This document shows, one piece after another, positions 18,157-26,467 of a stretch of DNA of 64,000 bases; within the stretch, counting starts at the first letter, position 1, and the number at the start of each line of letters is the position of its first letter. The DNA comes from CBDCWT01 sp965223305 (GTDB lineage: Bacteria > Planctomycetota > Planctomycetia > Pirellulales > Pirellulaceae), in contig CBDCWT010000047.1 in NCBI GenBank assembly GCA_965223305.1, positions 248,001-312,000 of the forward strand, given 5' to 3'. Under the pieces are notes generated by a model. That model made no database searches. It was given only the letters and a program-made list of their open reading frames with translations, and was not told where the DNA came from. The position numbers were made by a program, and so were the translations under genes.

Positions 18157-18628
18157 ATACGCTGTCAACTGCACCTATTTCGACGTCCTCTCGCCGGTAG
18201 GCAACACCCGAGTCGCGAAGCATGCCGATGGCTCGTTTGATCGAATCGTCCCAGCGGTCGGGTGTCCTGTCATGAATCTGCTTGTGCGCGACTAGCTCAC
18301 TGAATCCAGACTGAATGATCAGGCGAGCGCAATCAACACACGGGGCCCAGGGGCAAACTAGGACGGCACCATTGGTAGACTGGCCAGCCTTGGCCGCGGC
18401 GGCGATTGCGTCCTGTTCGGCGTGGATTAGATAATCATATTTCTTGGGCCTCTGAAGTCTTTCTGGGCTCTTCTCGATCCCAGCTGGAAATCTGTTGACT
18501 CCCCATGCAACAACGTCCCCACCATTTGTAACGATCATCGCAGCATTCTTGGTGACTGGGTCGTCGCTGTGCTCAAGTGCCAGCTGGTAGCATTGTCGCA
18601 GCAAATCTCGCGTCGCTTCTTGGTCCAT
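18131..18628 (-). CDS. dCMP/cytidine deaminase-like zinc enzyme
   Basis: The 165-residue protein has the zinc site of the deaminase superfamily: 'IHAEQDAIAAAA' (H-A-E) and 'CPWAPCVDCARLIIQSGF' (P-C-x2-C). The layout is nearest to dCMP deaminases. It starts 17 bases downstream of the integrase stop and may be cotranscribed with it. Deaminases on mobile elements can alter the nucleotide pool in phage replication or defence; which applies here cannot be seen. Confidence 0.8.
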   Translation of the reverse strand: MDQEATRDLLRQCYQLALEHSDDPVTKNAAMIVTNGGDVVAWGVNRFPAGIEKSPERLQRPKKYDYLIHAEQDAIAAAAKAGQSTNGAVLVCPWAPCVDCARLIIQSGFSELVAHKQIHDRTPDRWDDSIKRAIGMLRDSGVAYRREDVEIGAVDSVFNGEVWQP

Positions 18629-18645
18629 TCCCCTTTACCCAACTG

Positions 18646-19743
18646 TCATTGGGCTCCCGTTTTGCGGAAAACTGGAACGTCAAGTTTTTCAGCCGTGCGG
18701 TTCAGCATTTTGGCCATGTTAATGTAGCCTTGCGTTGTGGCAGGGCTCGAATGCCGCATCATAGCCTGCAGTTCGTTCGCCGACAGCCGGTCGGCGTTCA
18801 TCGTGGCAAATGCCCGCCGAATGTCGTGAAAGCCGTACCAAGGCTTAGATAGGCCCGCAGCTCTTTGAATTCGGTGGAACTGCACCTGCAGCGTTCGTCG
18901 GTTGTGATACCACGGAAACACCACCGGCTCGAAGCTAGCGACCGTCTTCAAGTGGTCCAACACGAGCTGGTGTAGCGGCACCACTTCGTCTCGCTTGCCC
19001 TTGTTACAGTCGTGGCGAGTGATCGCTTGTCCGGCACCAAAGTCGAGATCTCCACGACGAAGCGCCAGTATTTCGCTAATTCGCCAACCGGTCATTCGGG
19101 CAAATATCAACAACGCCTTCCACCAGTCTTCAGGATCGAATGGAAATTGCCCGGCCGGCATCGTCGCTACGTTGCATGCCTGGTAGATCTTTGCGAAGTC
19201 TCCCGCGGTAACGTACCGAGGCAGCTTCTTGGGCTCGCGCAGCATTCGGGCTTTCGGCACCTTAGGTAGATATCCCCAGTCAACCGCGACCGCCAAGGCT
19301 GCCTTCAGGTGACGCAGCTCCTTGTTAACGGTGGCTGGCGACACTTTCTGACCCTTGTGTCGTTTGCTGTCTTCGTCCTTCCGTTTCGCGATGAAATCGT
19401 CGATCAACTTCGTCTTGATTCCCGACAGCCGCGCAGGTTTGGCGATCCGTTGAAAATGGTCCAAGCAACGGTACGCCTCTCGGCGCGTCGGCGCGTCCAT
19501 CAGCGCACCCACACGCGACTCAAACTCCGCGCGGAAGTCTGCCCAGGTCTTACGCTGGTGCGTGTTGTAAGTTCCCGCGGCGAGTTCGCCTTCACAACGA
19601 CGCTGGTACTTCTCGGCCATCGACCGGCTTCCGATCCGCTTCCGTTTCTTCTTACCGTCAGGATCGTACCACCCCACGTACCACGGCGCACTCTCGCCCA
19701 TTTGCTGTTTTTGTCGATGATCTTGGAATAACCAGGCTTTCAT
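18646..19743 (-). CDS. int: Tyrosine recombinase, integrase of element A
   Basis: The protein has 365 residues from the ATG at 19743, eight bases after 'ggagg'. Catalytic residues are all visible: R in 'TGWRISEILALR', K in 'NKGKRDEVVPL', H-x2-R in 'HDIRRAF', H in 'MRHSS' and Y in 'TTQGYINMA'. The N-terminal part has the SAM-like core-binding domain. It lies at the tRNA-proximal end. A fragment of a close relative is present at 60718-60846. Confidence 0.93.
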   Translation of the reverse strand: MKAWLFQDHRQKQQMGESAPWYVGWYDPDGKKKRKRIGSRSMAEKYQRRCEGELAAGTYNTHQRKTWADFRAEFESRVGALMDAPTRREAYRCLDHFQRIAKPARLSGIKTKLIDDFIAKRKDEDSKRHKGQKVSPATVNKELRHLKAALAVAVDWGYLPKVPKARMLREPKKLPRYVTAGDFAKIYQACNVATMPAGQFPFDPEDWWKALLIFARMTGWRISEILALRRGDLDFGAGQAITRHDCNKGKRDEVVPLHQLVLDHLKTVASFEPVVFPWYHNRRTLQVQFHRIQRAAGLSKPWYGFHDIRRAFATMNADRLSANELQAMMRHSSPATTQGYINMAKMLNRTAEKLDVPVFRKTGAQ

Positions 19744-19960
19744 GTGTTGATCCTCCAAATTCGGCTTTTCAGATTGACGCGTGCTGCACGACTCGGGCCT
19801 GGTCGATACCGGACACCTCCTAGGCGATCGTGCGTTAGAAGCGAAATGTCGTCTTACGACACCTCCGTTTCAGTTCTGAACTTTGATGTTCAATCCACCC
19901 CCCCAGACCAGATCGGTCCGACATTTTGTCCGACCGATCAGTCTGCGGTGTGGAACCGTG

Positions 19961-19986
19961 TAAACAGACCGGCCCTCCGTGGCCGG
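19961..19986 (-). terminator. Rho-independent terminator after the two-gene module, copy A
   Basis: On the minus strand a six-base all-GC stem (ccggcc/ggccgg) with a six-base loop is followed by tctgttt. The same structure ends the duplicate module at 54180-54205. Confidence 0.7.
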
Positions 19987-19994
19987 CCGACGTG

Positions 19995-20657
19995 CTATGC
20001 AAGGTCCGTCACTCGGGCCTCACGCAGCTCGCTCAGTAGCTGAGTCGTATCCAAGACGATCTGCTCCGGGTCAGCACCCGCTGTCGTTTTGTTGTGCACG
20101 AACGTGCAGCAGCGCTTAGTCAGCCGGTGCAGACGGTTTCGTTGCAGTCGGTCGATAACGCCGTGAGCGTTCAGAGCCTGCAGCCCCGCACGGTAGCCAT
20201 CTCGATCGGCTAGCGTGTCGACATCCGCTTCGATACACCACTGGGCAACGAAAGTCTCGATGGCAATGCGACAGAGACAAGCCGCGATGAAGCGGCTCAG
20301 ATCATCACCGTCAAGCAGCTTCCGAGCGCGGTCCAGCAAGGCGTCAACCCGGTAGGTGACCTTTGTGGCGCCACAGGCCGTTTGGACCACGGTCTTCGTA
20401 TCCGTCTTGGTCACCGTGGCGTGTTCGTGTCCACTGAATGGAAACACTCCCAGGCAGTACGGCGAGTTGCCCTCGGAAGCCCATTCGTTGAACGCTTCAA
20501 TCACGCTTTGCAGTCGTTCCTCACCAAGCATCTGAAGCGGCCCACCGACGACACTGATTGGCTCCAAGTCATCACACGGGTCGTAGAGGCCCAGTTGCAC
20601 GTGCCGGGATTGCTGCGTTTCTTGTCTGGCCAGGTCCACTGTTGTTGGCTGACTCAT
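19995..20657 (-). CDS. Unknown 220-residue protein, second gene of the shared module (copy A)
   Basis: The ATG at 20657 overlaps the stop of the upstream gene (ATGA), so the pair is translationally coupled. The protein opens 'SQPTTVDLARQETQQSRHV' and has a helical C-terminal half ('LNAHGVIDRLQRNRLHRL', 'TFVHNK'). I recognise no domain; the 'R-x(n)-CCTFVHNK' stretch faintly recalls HEPN-like helices but lacks a clear R-x4-H. It is a core gene of both elements. Confidence 0.75.
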   Translation of the reverse strand: MSQPTTVDLARQETQQSRHVQLGLYDPCDDLEPISVVGGPLQMLGEERLQSVIEAFNEWASEGNSPYCLGVFPFSGHEHATVTKTDTKTVVQTACGATKVTYRVDALLDRARKLLDGDDLSRFIAACLCRIAIETFVAQWCIEADVDTLADRDGYRAGLQALNAHGVIDRLQRNRLHRLTKRCCTFVHNKTTAGADPEQIVLDTTQLLSELREARVTDLA

Positions 20658-21079
20658 GCCACACCCCCTTTCTCCGCACACTGGTCACAAAGCCAAACGC
20701 TTCGTGGTTCCTCGTAGTAGTTGACCCGGTACTCGCGGGTGAGGACTCCGGTGCAGCGGCAGTCGGGAATTGGGCAGGTCTCCTCGAGCTCGTTGGCGTA
20801 CTCAAGGTGCCAGATGGCGACGCGCCTCAGCTCCTTGATGAGTCGCTCCCGCATGTGCCCATCTTCTTGTCCGAGGTTGTAGTACAGCTCGTCGCACTCA
20901 CTGCCTTGGAACGCTTGCCATTGGTCCTCTGAGCGGAACTTCGACAAATGGATGATACCGGCGACTTCCCGTTCCAGCTCCTGCAGCTCGTAGGATTTGG
21001 GTTTATCCCACGGCGAATCCTGTCGTTCGCTCTCTTGCTGACCGTTCGTCGACGCTTTCGCCGTCGATGCATGAAACAT
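20654..21079 (-). CDS. Zinc-ribbon-like unknown protein, first gene of the shared module (copy A)
   Basis: The protein has 141 residues from the ATG at 21079, which follows 'ggaaagga'. Cysteines in 'CPIPDCRCTGVL' and 'WLCDQCAEKG' could bind one zinc. The middle is helical and charged ('KSYELQELEREVAGIIHLSK'). The duplicate at 53087 is nearly identical and a decayed third copy lies at 61290. The function is unknown. Confidence 0.75.
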   Translation of the reverse strand: MFHASTAKASTNGQQESERQDSPWDKPKSYELQELEREVAGIIHLSKFRSEDQWQAFQGSECDELYYNLGQEDGHMRERLIKELRRVAIWHLEYANELEETCPIPDCRCTGVLTREYRVNYYEEPRSVWLCDQCAEKGGVA

Positions 21080-21595
21080 GCCAATTCCTTTCCGGCGCTC
21101 GCGAGGCAGAAAGAGAACCGCCGCGCCTGCGCCGTCGCAGAACGCGACGGCCTCCGACAACCCGATGAGCGCACAAGAAGGCCGTAGGCCCGGTTACGTG
21201 CTGAAACAGTGGAACCCGAAGGAAACCACCTGGCGGGGCATCGAAGACGCCCCTGGTGACCTGTCCTCCACCAGCTTCCTGGCTTCACGGGTCGGTCACC
21301 GCCACACGCAACCGGGCCTACGGCCTCAGTACTAACCATCAGACTGTCTCAGAGTCGAGTTTTTGGGTGTTTCAAGCCCAGGGTCCCACAGCGTCCACAC
21401 TACGAGGTGCAGCTGTTCACGGAACCCTCGCCCTCCAATCTACCGCACGTAGGAACGGGGTGTCAAACCTCGCGCCGCCAAGATCTGCGTCTGCAGCATA
21501 CGAAAAAAGAAAGCCCAGCAAGCTCTTGATCGACGAGTCCAGGCACCTACCAGTTTCCGGATTCAGGCCTGCCTGAGGCGCCGCTTTCCCCTTCC

Positions 21596-21622
21596 ATACG
21601 GCCGCGTGACACGCGGCCGTAT
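21596..21622. repeat. Perfect 12-bp stem hairpin upstream of the TIR gene
   Basis: The arms atacggccgcgt and acgcggccgtat enclose gac. A second smaller hairpin (gcggctt/aagccgc) follows near 21634. They lie in a roughly 970-bp stretch (21080-22054) with no supportable gene, between the divergent module A and the TIR gene. Confidence 0.7.
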
Positions 21623-22054
21623 CCAGCGCACTGCGGCTTCAAGCCGCGGGCCAATTCACCGTCCCACCTTGAAAGTGCTGGAAACAGCATCGTTTCACTC
21701 CGAACGCACGAAGCCAAAACTTGAAACTGCATCGGTCGTCGGTCCGACGCACCTTCGGGTACCTTCGGTTTGAACGAGCTCGACGCGACCGCTGCGCATT
21801 GGCTGATCGAGAGACTGCGGCAGGGGAGACAACTTCAGCGAATTTGACCACGAAGAAAACGCAAGGTCTAATGCCGCTGGTAAGACAGAGTTAACATCGA
21901 TAGAGGGTCTGTTCTAAAGAGAACCGAGGCCTGACAACAAAGGGTATTTCTGAGAACGTCGACGGATTGACCTATGGACGGTAAGCTCATGTTTCGAACA
22001 GACGGATAAACCAAGAACGGCAACTCAGATTCTGGACCCAATGACGAGTCAATC

Positions 22055-23863
22055 ATGCTCATCCTCGACTATTTAAAGTTTCTGACTGAGGGCCACATAT
22101 CGATCGCTCCATTTCACACCGGTCATCTCGGGCTCTTTCCATCAACCGAAGTGTCGGTGAGTCTCCTTCACGGGCGGAGTAACGTTGAGTCTCCGTGCGA
22201 ACTAGTAATCACGCCGTTTTCTGAACGATACGACAAGCTTTGTTCTTTATCTGTGGCAATGAAGGACGAACTCGGCGTCGTAAGACGATTGCTTAACGCA
22301 GTTGGGAAGTTGGGGCTCAATGTTGTTACTCTTGAGTCATCGGTGATGAACTGCAAGACTGAACATCATGTTGTAATGGTGCTCGACTGGCACAATTCTC
22401 GTCACAACAACTATAGAGAAACGCCCCAGAAACTTCGCTATCTCTATAGGCGCAATGCTCACCGAATTCCGACGCACGATTGGCGATACGTTCTTCTTTA
22501 CGAGGCCATCATGTATGAATGTGGCGACAAGATTCTTCTGGACGACGCTCACGGATTTCCCTTGCCATCGATTACGATCGAACCCTTTGCCGATCCAAGC
22601 GCAGTCGGCCCCAATCGTGTGCGACTTGACGAAAGGCCAGTGGATTCCAACAAGAAAAAGAATCCACGAATAATGCGGATGCGAGGCGCTACTAACTCGC
22701 TCCAATTACCAAGCGTTCAGCTTGACGAAATACGACGGGAAACCGGGTATTTGCCTACAGAAGAGATTCCAACTGTGATGTTTTCTTCGACCGACAAGAA
22801 GTCACTCCGATTGTTCGTTCCGCCAAAACCGATGATGGATTCGCTCGTTCATCTTGGTTTTGCACATGTGAACAAACCAGGAGCTCTCCTGGCTATCACA
22901 GAGCTCTTGGAAAATGCATGCTTCAACATACTAACGGGAATTCTGCGAAAGCAAACGGCAAATGCAAGCACATTTGAAGTGCTTCTTCAGTACACCGGAC
23001 AGGGCCAACCACCAAAGTGGCTCGAGAAACGCGTCAAAGATCGAAAGCACGCCGATATGATCGATTGGTGTTTCACAAAACTTGACGAACAAAAGGACTT
23101 GCTTTCCGTGCTTGAGCAATTTCGTGTCGCGGTATGTGCGCCGATGTATCCAAGGCCACACGAAACAATTGAGCCGAAGGTCCTCAAGCCCCAAGGCAAG
23201 AAGAGATCTTTTCCGAACAAGCGCAGATCAGGCCGAGCCGACTTGGAGGTCGATGTTTCAGGAAGACTGTCTGAATATCGTAGGCAGCTCAAGGAGCCGC
23301 CAACCGGACTCGAAATTGGCGAGGTTCGCACAAGACATATCTATTACCTAGAAGATGTGATCGAACGTTCTCAAAGAATTCGTCCGCGAATATTTCTTTC
23401 CTATCCGGGATACGCCAAGAATCACGCAAAGCTCGTCCACAGGGCTCTTTCGGAAGAGTTCGAGTTAGTCGAATATCAAGAGCCAGACTACGAAGAGATT
23501 GTAAAACAAGTGCTCCGAATGATCCGGTCATGCGACTATTTTGTTGGCATTTGGCATCACGAAAGATATCAAGGTGCCACAGAAGCAAGCGTGTCGCCCT
23601 GGATGCCCTTTGAATATGGAATAGCTATGACGGAGAACATGCCGTGTATGATTACGTATTCAGACCAATTGCCGCCCGAAATCTGGAAACGAATTGACCC
23701 GGGAACGGCAAAGGAGGGCTACCATGATCTCATTTTTGAGGCGATGGCTTGTCAGAACATCAAGAAGCGAGCCGTTGAGAAGTGGCTTCCATCATGGAAG
23801 CAGAACTGGCCACGCTTATCAGATGTTCTCCGCATAGGGAACGAAAACTTGTTTCGGCAATAG
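22055..23863 (+). CDS. ACT-ACT-TIR domain protein, candidate defence effector
   Basis: The 602-residue protein has three recognisable parts. Residues 62-112 look like an ACT domain ('SVAMKDELGVVRRLLNAVGK'). Residues 263-312 look like a second ('LGFAHVNKPGALLAITELL'). Residues 443-535 form a TIR-like domain: 'RPRIFLSYPGYAKNHAKLV', 'SCDYFVGIWHH', and 'WMPFEYGIAM' with E520 in the place of the catalytic glutamate of TIR NADases. TIR domains with this residue cleave NAD; ACT domains bind amino acids or other small ligands. The gene stands alone and looks AT-richer than its neighbours, which suggests separate acquisition. I know of no described ACT-TIR system; the defence role is inference. Confidence 0.75.
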   Translation: MLILDYLKFLTEGHISIAPFHTGHLGLFPSTEVSVSLLHGRSNVESPCELVITPFSERYDKLCSLSVAMKDELGVVRRLLNAVGKLGLNVVTLESSVMNCKTEHHVVMVLDWHNSRHNNYRETPQKLRYLYRRNAHRIPTHDWRYVLLYEAIMYECGDKILLDDAHGFPLPSITIEPFADPSAVGPNRVRLDERPVDSNKKKNPRIMRMRGATNSLQLPSVQLDEIRRETGYLPTEEIPTVMFSSTDKKSLRLFVPPKPMMDSLVHLGFAHVNKPGALLAITELLENACFNILTGILRKQTANASTFEVLLQYTGQGQPPKWLEKRVKDRKHADMIDWCFTKLDEQKDLLSVLEQFRVAVCAPMYPRPHETIEPKVLKPQGKKRSFPNKRRSGRADLEVDVSGRLSEYRRQLKEPPTGLEIGEVRTRHIYYLEDVIERSQRIRPRIFLSYPGYAKNHAKLVHRALSEEFELVEYQEPDYEEIVKQVLRMIRSCDYFVGIWHHERYQGATEASVSPWMPFEYGIAMTENMPCMITYSDQLPPEIWKRIDPGTAKEGYHDLIFEAMACQNIKKRAVEKWLPSWKQNWPRLSDVLRIGNENLFRQ

Positions 23864-23973
23864 TAGTGGAGGTCTGCAGCTTCAGACTTGAATCTCCACA
23901 CCACTCGTCCCATGTCTGGCTAGTGTCGGCCTCCTCCTTCTTTCGTGAGGCTCCGGTTGACTGCTGAAGTGGG

Positions 23974-24168
23974 TTATCCGGACGGTCGCCGGGCGACCTT
24001 TCCGTCTTTTACCCAGGTCAAGTGTGTCGAGACCAGCTTCGCGGGTTTCCTTGGGCAGTTAGCGTAGTTCGGTCCATGGTCGGCATTCACGCATCCGGTC
24101 ACTATCGATACATGCGGGGCATCGCTGCCACAAGGATGTGACCCGGTTGCGGGGAACGGTTGACCCAA
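23974..24168 (-). CDS. Possible small cysteine-containing protein
   Basis: A TTG-started frame of 64 codons follows the 88-residue gene by seven bases. It includes 'HVSIVTGCVNADHGPNYANC' and no recognised domain. The 'aggagg' just upstream is only three bases from the TTG, which weakens the start. It would be the last gene of the phage-like operon. Confidence 0.35.
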   Translation of the reverse strand: MGQPFPATGSHPCGSDAPHVSIVTGCVNADHGPNYANCPRKPAKLVSTHLTWVKDGKVARRPSG

Positions 24169-24175
24169 GCGCCTC

Positions 24176-24442
24176 CTAGCTCTCGTCCTGCAGGCCGTTC
24201 TTCAGGCCTAGTGTAAGTCCGCAGAGCTCGTTGCAGTCCGCGTGCAGCCGGTTCGCCAGGTCTTCCCAAGGTCGTCCCTCTTCGGCACTGAAGACGCCGG
24301 CTTTGAGCGCTTCCACAAGCATCTCGTATACCGCCTCCAGCTGTATCGACAGCCTGTCTGCACGATGGGCGAGCTCGCAGCTGACGACGCGTCGCTCGAA
24401 ATCCTCGCCAACATGAGCGGCCAAATTCCCTGACGTAGCCAT
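24176..24442 (-). CDS. Unknown 88-residue protein after the tape-measure-like gene
   Basis: The product is acidic and helical ('LEAVYEMLVEALKAGVFSAE') and starts five bases after the tape-measure-like gene stops. Position in a tail-module-like operon suggests a structural accessory, but I recognise no family. Confidence 0.6.
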   Translation of the reverse strand: MATSGNLAAHVGEDFERRVVSCELAHRADRLSIQLEAVYEMLVEALKAGVFSAEEGRPWEDLANRLHADCNELCGLTLGLKNGLQDES

Positions 24443-24447
24443 CCGCT

Positions 24448-25701
24448 TTACGGGATCGAGTGAGTTGCCACCTTGAGCGTCGGCTTGGCGTCAGCCGCCC
24501 GCATGAGCCGAGCGATCTCTGCCAGCCAGCGCTCCTTTTTGGCTGCCAACTCGATCAACTTGCGAGTGCGCTCCGCGTCGGCCGCGGCGCGGTCCCTACC
24601 GGCCACGATGAGGCTTTGCACCGTGTTCACCGCGGCAGCTGTCCCCAGACCGACCGCTCCGACTGTTGGAGTACTGATGGACTTGACTGTTTCTTTCATC
24701 CGCTCCAACGCCGCCAGCTCGGACTCTGCGTGGCGGAGCTTGGCCGCCCTCTCCTTAGTCATCCTTTTCTCGATTTCTGCGAGCGCGGCAGCTTCTTCCT
24801 TCAGCTTCCGTTGCATTTCCGCCCAACGGCTGGTCTCGCTTGCGGCTGTCTTTGCTGCCAGTGCGGCCTCCTCGCCAAATCCGGCAATCTTCCCCGGATC
24901 GGTCCCGAACAAAGCACGCAGCTGCCGCTGTAACGCGATGCTGGCCTTGAGCACTGGGATGAGCACATTCCGCATCAAGTCCTCAAGAAGTGGCGCCCAA
25001 ACCGCTGCTGTCTGATTGATGTAGCCTTGCATGGCCGTCTTCAGCTCAACCCATGCATCATTCATCTTCTCGATGCCGGCAGCATCGGAAGCAGACAAAA
25101 CACCAAGCGCTCGGATTTCTTTCCGCAGCGGAGCCATCCCTGATTCGGCTAGACTCACCAGCGTGTTCTTGAGGGCGACTCCTTCTGAGTCGAACAGTTT
25201 CATCATCAAGCGAGTCTTGTCACCCTCGTTCGAGACTTCTTGCAGCGCTCTCGAAATCGAGACAAGTTGTTCGTCTGCTGTCAGCTTTGTCAGCGCCTCT
25301 GCCGACAAGCCGAGCTCCTTCAGTGCGGCGACTGCTTCGCCGGATCCCTGGGCCGCCTCGGAGACCCTGCGCGTCATTCGCTGCAGTGATGACGTCAGTG
25401 CACTGGCGGACGATCCACCCTCGACGGCCGCCAATTTGAGCGCTTCGAGTGAAGCGATTGTGAGATTGAGACGACTAGCAATCTTTGCTGCCTCGTCGAC
25501 CTCTCTGAAAGAGTTGGCCAAGCCAGACATGGCGGCAGAGACTAGAGTGGTCACACCTGCCGCGCCCGCCAGTGCCACGCTCACCGCTCCCAGTTTTCCG
25601 GATAACCCCGAGAGGATACCGTTCGCCTTTCTGACGCCGCTCGTCAAACCCTTGCTGGAGAGACTGACCAGGATGTTGAGTTTTGAGATCGTTTTTGCCA
25701 T
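24448..25701 (-). CDS. Short phage tail tape-measure-like protein
   Basis: The protein has 417 residues from the ATG at 25701. The first 110 residues resemble tape-measure N-termini ('LVSLSSKGLTSGVRKANGIL', then the alanine/glycine-rich hydrophobic 'AGAAGVTTLVSAAMSGLA'). The rest is long helices, with a coiled coil near residues 295-345. It is much shorter than usual tape-measure proteins and no other tail gene is present. It may be a satellite-specific structural or remodelling protein. Confidence 0.6.
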   Translation of the reverse strand: MAKTISKLNILVSLSSKGLTSGVRKANGILSGLSGKLGAVSVALAGAAGVTTLVSAAMSGLANSFREVDEAAKIASRLNLTIASLEALKLAAVEGGSSASALTSSLQRMTRRVSEAAQGSGEAVAALKELGLSAEALTKLTADEQLVSISRALQEVSNEGDKTRLMMKLFDSEGVALKNTLVSLAESGMAPLRKEIRALGVLSASDAAGIEKMNDAWVELKTAMQGYINQTAAVWAPLLEDLMRNVLIPVLKASIALQRQLRALFGTDPGKIAGFGEEAALAAKTAASETSRWAEMQRKLKEEAAALAEIEKRMTKERAAKLRHAESELAALERMKETVKSISTPTVGAVGLGTAAAVNTVQSLIVAGRDRAAADAERTRKLIELAAKKERWLAEIARLMRAADAKPTLKVATHSIP

Positions 25702-25705
25702 CAGT

Positions 25706-26467
25706 TCACTTCTCCTTCGAACCGTTTCGCAGAATGGCCAACATTGCGCCACGATCAAGTATTCCCTCAAGGGAGAGATGGCCGGCAAAGTTGTTGATCA
25801 GCTCCTGGTTGTTCCTGATGATCCGCCGAGCCCGGGCCGAAGCGCGGTGCCACGCTGTCGACGTTTCCGGCGAGTCCGTCCAGCCTTCTAGGCCACGAAC
25901 TGTTTCGACGGCAAGCTCATAGTCGCTACTTGACAGCTTTGAAGCACCGCCAAGTGTTTCCTCTTCTGCGACGGCCCCCGCCAAGCTCACGGCGATCGCG
26001 TCGATTGGATCTGTGAAAGCGTCGTGGTTCACGCTGACCGCACCAACCGAACCTGCATCGTTCACAACGAAGTCCACCGCAAAGCAGCCCCTCGGCCCAA
26101 GGGCATCCGGTCCCGCCAAACCGTAGGCCACCACCGCATGTCCGGCCTCATGCACAATCGTGCGAGCCTCCGGCTTGTACTTCCACTGGTCACGTTCGTG
26201 CTGCTTCTGCTTCGCAGCAATTCGCCGGCGATACTCCTCGACCGTCGCACGCCGGTGATGTCCAGAAGGCCGCGTGGGCTTTGGTGGCCGCCGGGACGCT
26301 TCCGCCCGCGCCTGTTGTCGCGGTGATCGGCAGCCAGTCTTAAGCAACCGCAGGGCGTCTGCCCGATTGTCTGTGGAGTCTCTCAGTTCGGACTCGCCTG
26401 TGAGAACAAACTGCTTTATGCTGTCCACGTCTCTTCGCATGTTGATGCGGCCGACGACCATGATCAC
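25706..26467 (-). CDS. HEAGH-motif (M41-like) metallopeptidase
   Basis: The 253-residue product has the zinc motif in 'EARTIVHEAGHAVVAYGLAG', the arrangement of FtsH-type M41 peptidases, but no AAA domain and no membrane segment. The N-terminal 100 residues are basic. Its ATG overlaps the stop of the upstream coiled-coil gene (ATGA). In a phage-like operon it could be a maturation protease, although no capsid gene is visible. Confidence 0.7.
   Translation of the reverse strand: MIMVVGRINMRRDVDSIKQFVLTGESELRDSTDNRADALRLLKTGCRSPRQQARAEASRRPPKPTRPSGHHRRATVEEYRRRIAAKQKQHERDQWKYKPEARTIVHEAGHAVVAYGLAGPDALGPRGCFAVDFVVNDAGSVGAVSVNHDAFTDPIDAIAVSLAGAVAEEETLGGASKLSSSDYELAVETVRGLEGWTDSPETSTAWHRASARARRIIRNNQELINNFAGHLSLEGILDRGAMLAILRNGSKEK

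Larger units (their letters stand above)
19961..21745 (-). repeat. Inverted 1.8-kb duplication, copy A
   Basis: This segment is repeated in opposite orientation at about 52430-54205. The two proteins inside differ from their copies at 6 of 141 and 9 of 220 positions by my count. Similarity extends through the terminator and, more weakly, through about 650 upstream bases to a segment near 21715 ('ctccgaacgcacgaagccaa'). Confidence 0.85.

Noticed and set aside
20654..20681. A start for the 220-residue module protein upstream of 20657
   Set aside because: It would extend into the previous gene; the ATGA overlap at 20657 is conserved in both copies.
25031..25891. A 286-codon open frame on the plus strand
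   Set aside because: It is antisense to the tape-measure-like and peptidase genes, serine/alanine-rich, with no domain pattern.
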